A stretch of 64,000 nt of DNA, taken from positions 558,001-622,000 of the forward strand of contig WWBZ02000051.1 of the NCBI GenBank assembly GCA_011503125.2, read 5' to 3'. Made by a program: the position numbers and the translations under genes. The notes beneath the pieces were generated by a model. That model did not search any database. It saw only the letters and a program-made list of their open reading frames with translations, and was not told the DNA's origin. How positions within the stretch are numbered: position 1 is the first letter of the stretch; each line of letters opens with the position of its first letter. This document shows positions 60,001 through 64,000 of this stretch, piece by piece. This DNA is from Botryosphaeria dothidea. Lineage: Eukaryota; Ascomycota; Dothideomycetes; Botryosphaeriales; Botryosphaeriaceae.

Positions 60001-62043
60001 CGCAGGTACGCGAAGGCACGTAAATATTGCCTATATGTACGAGATATCGATCACGAGTACGGTGGCTAAAGATAGAGCCAACTGCCAGGCGCCCTAGGCG
60101 CCCGTTGGTTTTTTGACGAAAGAAGCAGTCTGACAACAGTTGTTAGGCAGGCCGAGAGGCGCGCGGCATGGCGAGCGAGCCACATGGGCGCACAGGACCC
60201 GGGAAACGCAGTAGAGTTTGCCAGTGGCTGAACGCATGGATGGGGAGGCGGGCAGATTGGCAGCTTTGAGGCGTCAGCCAACCGCAGCGGGTCGAGCCAG
60301 ACGTCCCAGCACGCCCTTTGCCGCTCGAGGCAGTGATGGGCAGCCGCCTGCGAACAAGCAATGTGATGATCCGCCGGGATCGTCTCGCTGGGACAGGAGC
60401 CACTCGCAGCGAAGGGATGCCCCGGCTCAGCTGGGCGGCGGGCAGCAACGATGCGCAAAGGCAGAGCTTGTCATTCGCAGCTCGCGTGCCAGCCTGCAAG
60501 ATTGACGATGCCGCCGCCGCCGCCGCTGCTGCTCAGCGTCCTCTCTTGCGTGCAGCAGCACCGCCAGATCGGCGCGTCTGCAAGGTCCTGCTCATTTGGC
60601 CCCCTTTTCCCGTTGCTGCTGCACCCGGCACCGCGCTGGAACGGCGGGCGCGGGCGAGTCGTGGGCAGCCGTTTTTGCCGTTCGCCTCGGGCAACGGTGC
60701 TCGCTGCATACGTGGTCGCTGTCGGTCGCATGGAGGGTCGGCGACGGAGCTGAGAATACCGCAAGGACCAGCGGTCGGGAAAGGCTGTCTGGCGATCCCT
60801 GCGAGCGATCCACGCGGCCCTGCTGCCAATGGCGGAGAGAGGCTCGAAGCAGCAGCGTATTGATCAGTTGATAGCGGTCGAGCCCCCCTTTCAGTCGAGC
60901 AGAGGCCAGGCAGATCGCGCACTCGAAGGAACTTCCCAGGCCTCACCACCAGCGCTAGCGGTAGGCTGAATCCTTCGCGCAAGCGACGCTGGTGCGGAGG
61001 GCGGGACATTCCGGGATGGAGGAGGGTGCGGTCGCGGGCAATTGCCGGCTGCTGAGACGTTTGGTGAAGGAGCTTGGGCAGGACGTGACGAAGGCGCCGC
61101 GCAGAAGAAACAGCCTCAGCGGGTGGCTCGCGGGCGGGGGGCATGGATGGGTGTTTTTGACCCCTTGCCCTAGACCGAAAGGGCCAAGGCTCGCTTTTGG
61201 TGAATGGCCGAAATGAGCGTGCAGCATGCAGCATGCGCAGGACATGCAAAGGCGAGGGGAGGGGCACAGCATCGACTCATCATCGACGGGCTATTTTTGT
61301 GTCGGTCGTGGGCCCTGCGCAGATAGGCGAGGGCGAGGAGCAGGAGGCAGTCGCGGTTCTGCTTGGGCGGGCAGGCGCGGGAAAGCACGTCACCCTGCCT
61401 GTGCTGGCGATGGCTTCGGGCAGGGCCTTGACATCCCACAGCATTGGGAGTCGTCGCGTGGCAGCCTCAGCGCGGGGAATAGCAGCGCATCTGCGCTTGG
61501 CTTGCCCGGGTGTGCGGGTCATGGCTGGGTGTTCGCTTCGGCCTTGGGGTTGATCATGGGCGCCAGTCGCGCGGCGGGAAACGCCATGGCAGCGCGATTA
61601 AGGAAAGGCCAGCGATCCGGCGCTGGCGGTAGCGCGTCCACACGTCGGCAACTCCGTGCCATCGCCACAGGGATGTCTGCACAGCATCTTCCGCCCGACT
61701 CGCGTCTGCGAAGTCCAGCCCGCCGCCGCCCGCAAGGCTCGCCGTCGCAGAAATCTTCATCCCATCGTACGATGCCGTTCAGGGCAGCGGCACGCGGTAC
61801 GCGGGGTAGTCGCGTTGCGGCCTGGGGCTGCACACCTGGGGGCCGCTGGCACTGACTCTGCGCGTGTCAGGAGCCTGGAAGTTGCCGTCTATCACCACAA
61901 CGCGAAAGCGAAGCAGCGAGTGCTCAGATCGGGCGGATCGCGCTGCCTGCTGTTCGCTTATGCGCGTGTGTCGTTGGCCAGCGCGGACCGGCATGAGAAT
62001 CCTGCCAGTGGGCGAGCGGCGCGCGCAATTGTTGCCCGCACGC

Positions 62044-62083
<40 letters not shown>

Positions 62084-64000
62084 TGGCGATAGGATCACGT
62101 CGCTCTGCTCTCGTCGTAGTGTCGCAATGCGGCTCTGCATGTGTCGTCGAACCTCGTTGCCCCCGCGGTCAGCGCGCCTGCTGGGTGGGCGGCGTGCCCG
62201 TGCAGTCGGTCGGCCGCAGCCGGCCTGAGCGATCATATGGGCCGTGGCTGCGGTGAGGACGGCGCATTGCTGCAGCCAGCGCCCGCGGCATTGGCTCACG
62301 GTCGCGGGATGTGCGCGCCTGCGATCGGCCCTCCGCAGTGCTTGCTGCACCCATGCCGCTGCCATGCAGCGCGCACCATGCCAGCTCCTCGAGCTTCGCG
62401 CGCGCACAACCGGGACGGCGGGCCAAGGGGCCTGGGCGCTGGCATTCCGCACGCGGCGCAGAGCAGCAGCAGTGCACCCGCGGCACGGCACAGCACCGCA
62501 CCGCACCGCTTCGCGCTGGAGGTCGCTGCTGTCTCGCCTGCGGGCTCTACGCCCACGTGGGCGGGCTTGGATGCCTGCCGCTGCTCACTGCAGCTGCGCC
62601 TGGTGCTGGAGCTGGTCCTGGCCTGGAGCGGCGGGCGTGCTGGTGCGGTGCTGCTTGGATCGCCGGCGTTCTCCGCCGCGCTTGCTTTTCTCCGTTGGGC
62701 CCAGGCCGTGGGCCAGGAATAGCAGAGAGGTCTGACACGGTCTTAGACCGCGGTCATCAGGCCTCGCAACGCGCCGAGCGGAGATCCGAATGGGGAAGAC
62801 GTCTTTATTGCCAGCATGGCCAAGGACCGAGCAGGCGCGTATTCGGCTAGTGTCTGCGAGCTGGCCAGCTTGGTCAGTGATGACAGGCCGCGCTGGAGAG
62901 AGACAAAGATCATTGTCGCCCCTGAAACGAGGAGAATGTGTGGTGCAGCGCTTCCCGATCCCTCCCTTCGGTGTCGGGGCGGGCTGTCTTGTAAAAACCA
63001 ATGTGGGCGCGCGTCCGCAGAGCCGGAAATTCTGAGCCGCACGTTCCCCGTCCTTGTTTCGGCGGCCTAGCTTTAGCTACGTCCGCTGTGTCTCTCGGCG
63101 CAGCATTCCCAGCGCGGCTGGCAGAGGCTTGAACCGGTCCGGTGCCCAAGCGGTCGTCCCGCAGCCCACAGTCCAGCCGCGGCGCCGCCAGAGCCCAGCG
63201 AGCGCCAGGCTGGAGCCAGTGCCCGGCGGGGCCCAGGCATGTCATCCACCAGACAGGCAGGGTCCAAGGGCGCGGGGAGCGCGTCCTCGCAGGCGGGCGT
63301 GGCCCCCGGCAGTTGTGCACCACCCGCCGCCTCTCATGCCATGCCCAGCAGCTAGAAGAAAAAGGCGCGATCTCGAGGCATCAGCCCTTAATCTCACGCT
63401 TGCTTGCTTCTTGCCGCTCGCTTGCCCGGCCTGCGTCCGCCAGCGCGCGCAGCTAAGCTTAGCCCGCCCGGCCTGAACCTTCTCCCGCGCGGGCTCACCT
63501 GAATCCATCGCCAATTGCGTCCGATCCAGATTCACCCAGAGCACGGACGGATCCTCTCGCCTGGTGAGGCCGGTCGACGGCGTCAGGGCCCCTAGCAGCC
63601 AGTCAGCCACGCGAACCACCATACCCTGACGCTCCTGGCCTGGCGTACATATACGTGACGGCGCACCTCCACTCACGACAAAGCCGCCGCCGCGAGTGAC
63701 CTCAGTCTCGACCAGCCATACCGCGCCCCAAGCCCCCAGGCACGCCCAAAGAGCGCAACAAAGAGGACCCGCCAGCCCCAACACGCGCCGCCTGCCCTCC
63801 GCGCCGTCCCTTCGCGCCCTACTGTCTCTCTTCATCCCAGGCACCGGGACGCGCCTCCTCTGTTTACCAGAAACCAGATCTCGCACAGCTCCGTGCGACG
63901 GCCCTCGTTGCACCGCGTCTGCGCAACCAAGAACTCGGGCTCGTCCAAGGTTGGCGAGCAGCCCGTGGCACTTCGCCTGACTCCCAGCGCCCATTGTGCG
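60001..64000. other. GC-rich stretch at the right edge
   Basis: Composition and word content (GCTG, GGCG, CAGC) resemble the 28.7-32.4 kb flank of the C2H2 gene. Long frames on both strands are Arg/Ala/Pro-rich mutual shadows. It may be upstream DNA of a regulator beyond the window, which I cannot see. Confidence 0.4.
62045..62080 (+). repeat. (CAG)12 trinucleotide repeat
   Basis: Twelve perfect CAG units followed by CAA, in GC-rich DNA with no supported gene. If any overlapping frame were translated it would give polyQ, polyS or polyA, but flanking sequence does not support coding. Confidence 0.92.

Overview
The window is nuclear DNA of a filamentous ascomycete (Pezizomycotina, probably Dothideomycetes; the class is inferred from gene content and style, not proven). 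Genes carry short GT..AG introns, mostly 49-98 bp, often with a CTAAC or CTGAC branch site. A dispersed single-copy type 5S rRNA gene has a TATA box about 29 bp upstream, as in Neurospora. The protein families are fungal: Erg24 sterol reductase, secreted tyrosinase, Fmp46/DUF1687, SEA complex and Ubc13.

Layout. 1-16 kb is gene-rich: 5S rRNA (+), ERG24 (+), a broken phytanoyl-CoA-dioxygenase-like pseudogene (+), tyrosinase (-), an MFS transporter (+) divergent from the tyrosinase, an Fmp46-like protein (+) and a 1.24-kaa RRM protein (+). 16.0-32.4 kb has no gene I can support. It is GC-rich and carries simple repeats: a G22 run, (TAGG)6, a Z-DNA-like tract and (CGG)13. It ends at a C2H2 zinc-finger regulator (32.5-33.8 kb, +) with a TATA box. 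33.8-39.0 kb is again non-coding. 39.0-50.5 kb is a compact housekeeping block: CREG-like secreted flavin-fold protein (-), ribosomal protein eS30 (+), the WDR59/Sea3 subunit of the SEA/GATOR2 complex (-), Ubc13 (+) sharing a 427-bp divergent promoter with it, a small Cys-rich protein (+) and ribosomal protein eL24 (+). 50.5-64 kb is a second desert. It holds only a tentative decayed gene at 56.1-56.9 kb and a (CAG)12 tract in GC-rich DNA.

Nothing here forms a recognisable biosynthetic cluster. The tyrosinase, the divergent transporter and the dead oxygenase sit side by side, but their functions do not obviously connect. The housekeeping block joins translation (eS30, eL24), nutrient/TORC1 signalling (Sea3) and K63 ubiquitin signalling (Ubc13); I read this as ordinary neighbourhood rather than an operon-like unit. 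I did not find a convincing undescribed system. The best leads are the unassigned RRM protein, the Cys-rich protein, the multiply lesioned oxygenase, the tentative decayed gene and the two long non-coding stretches.

Exon boundaries were worked out by hand from frame and splice consensus. No alignment, expression data or database search was available.
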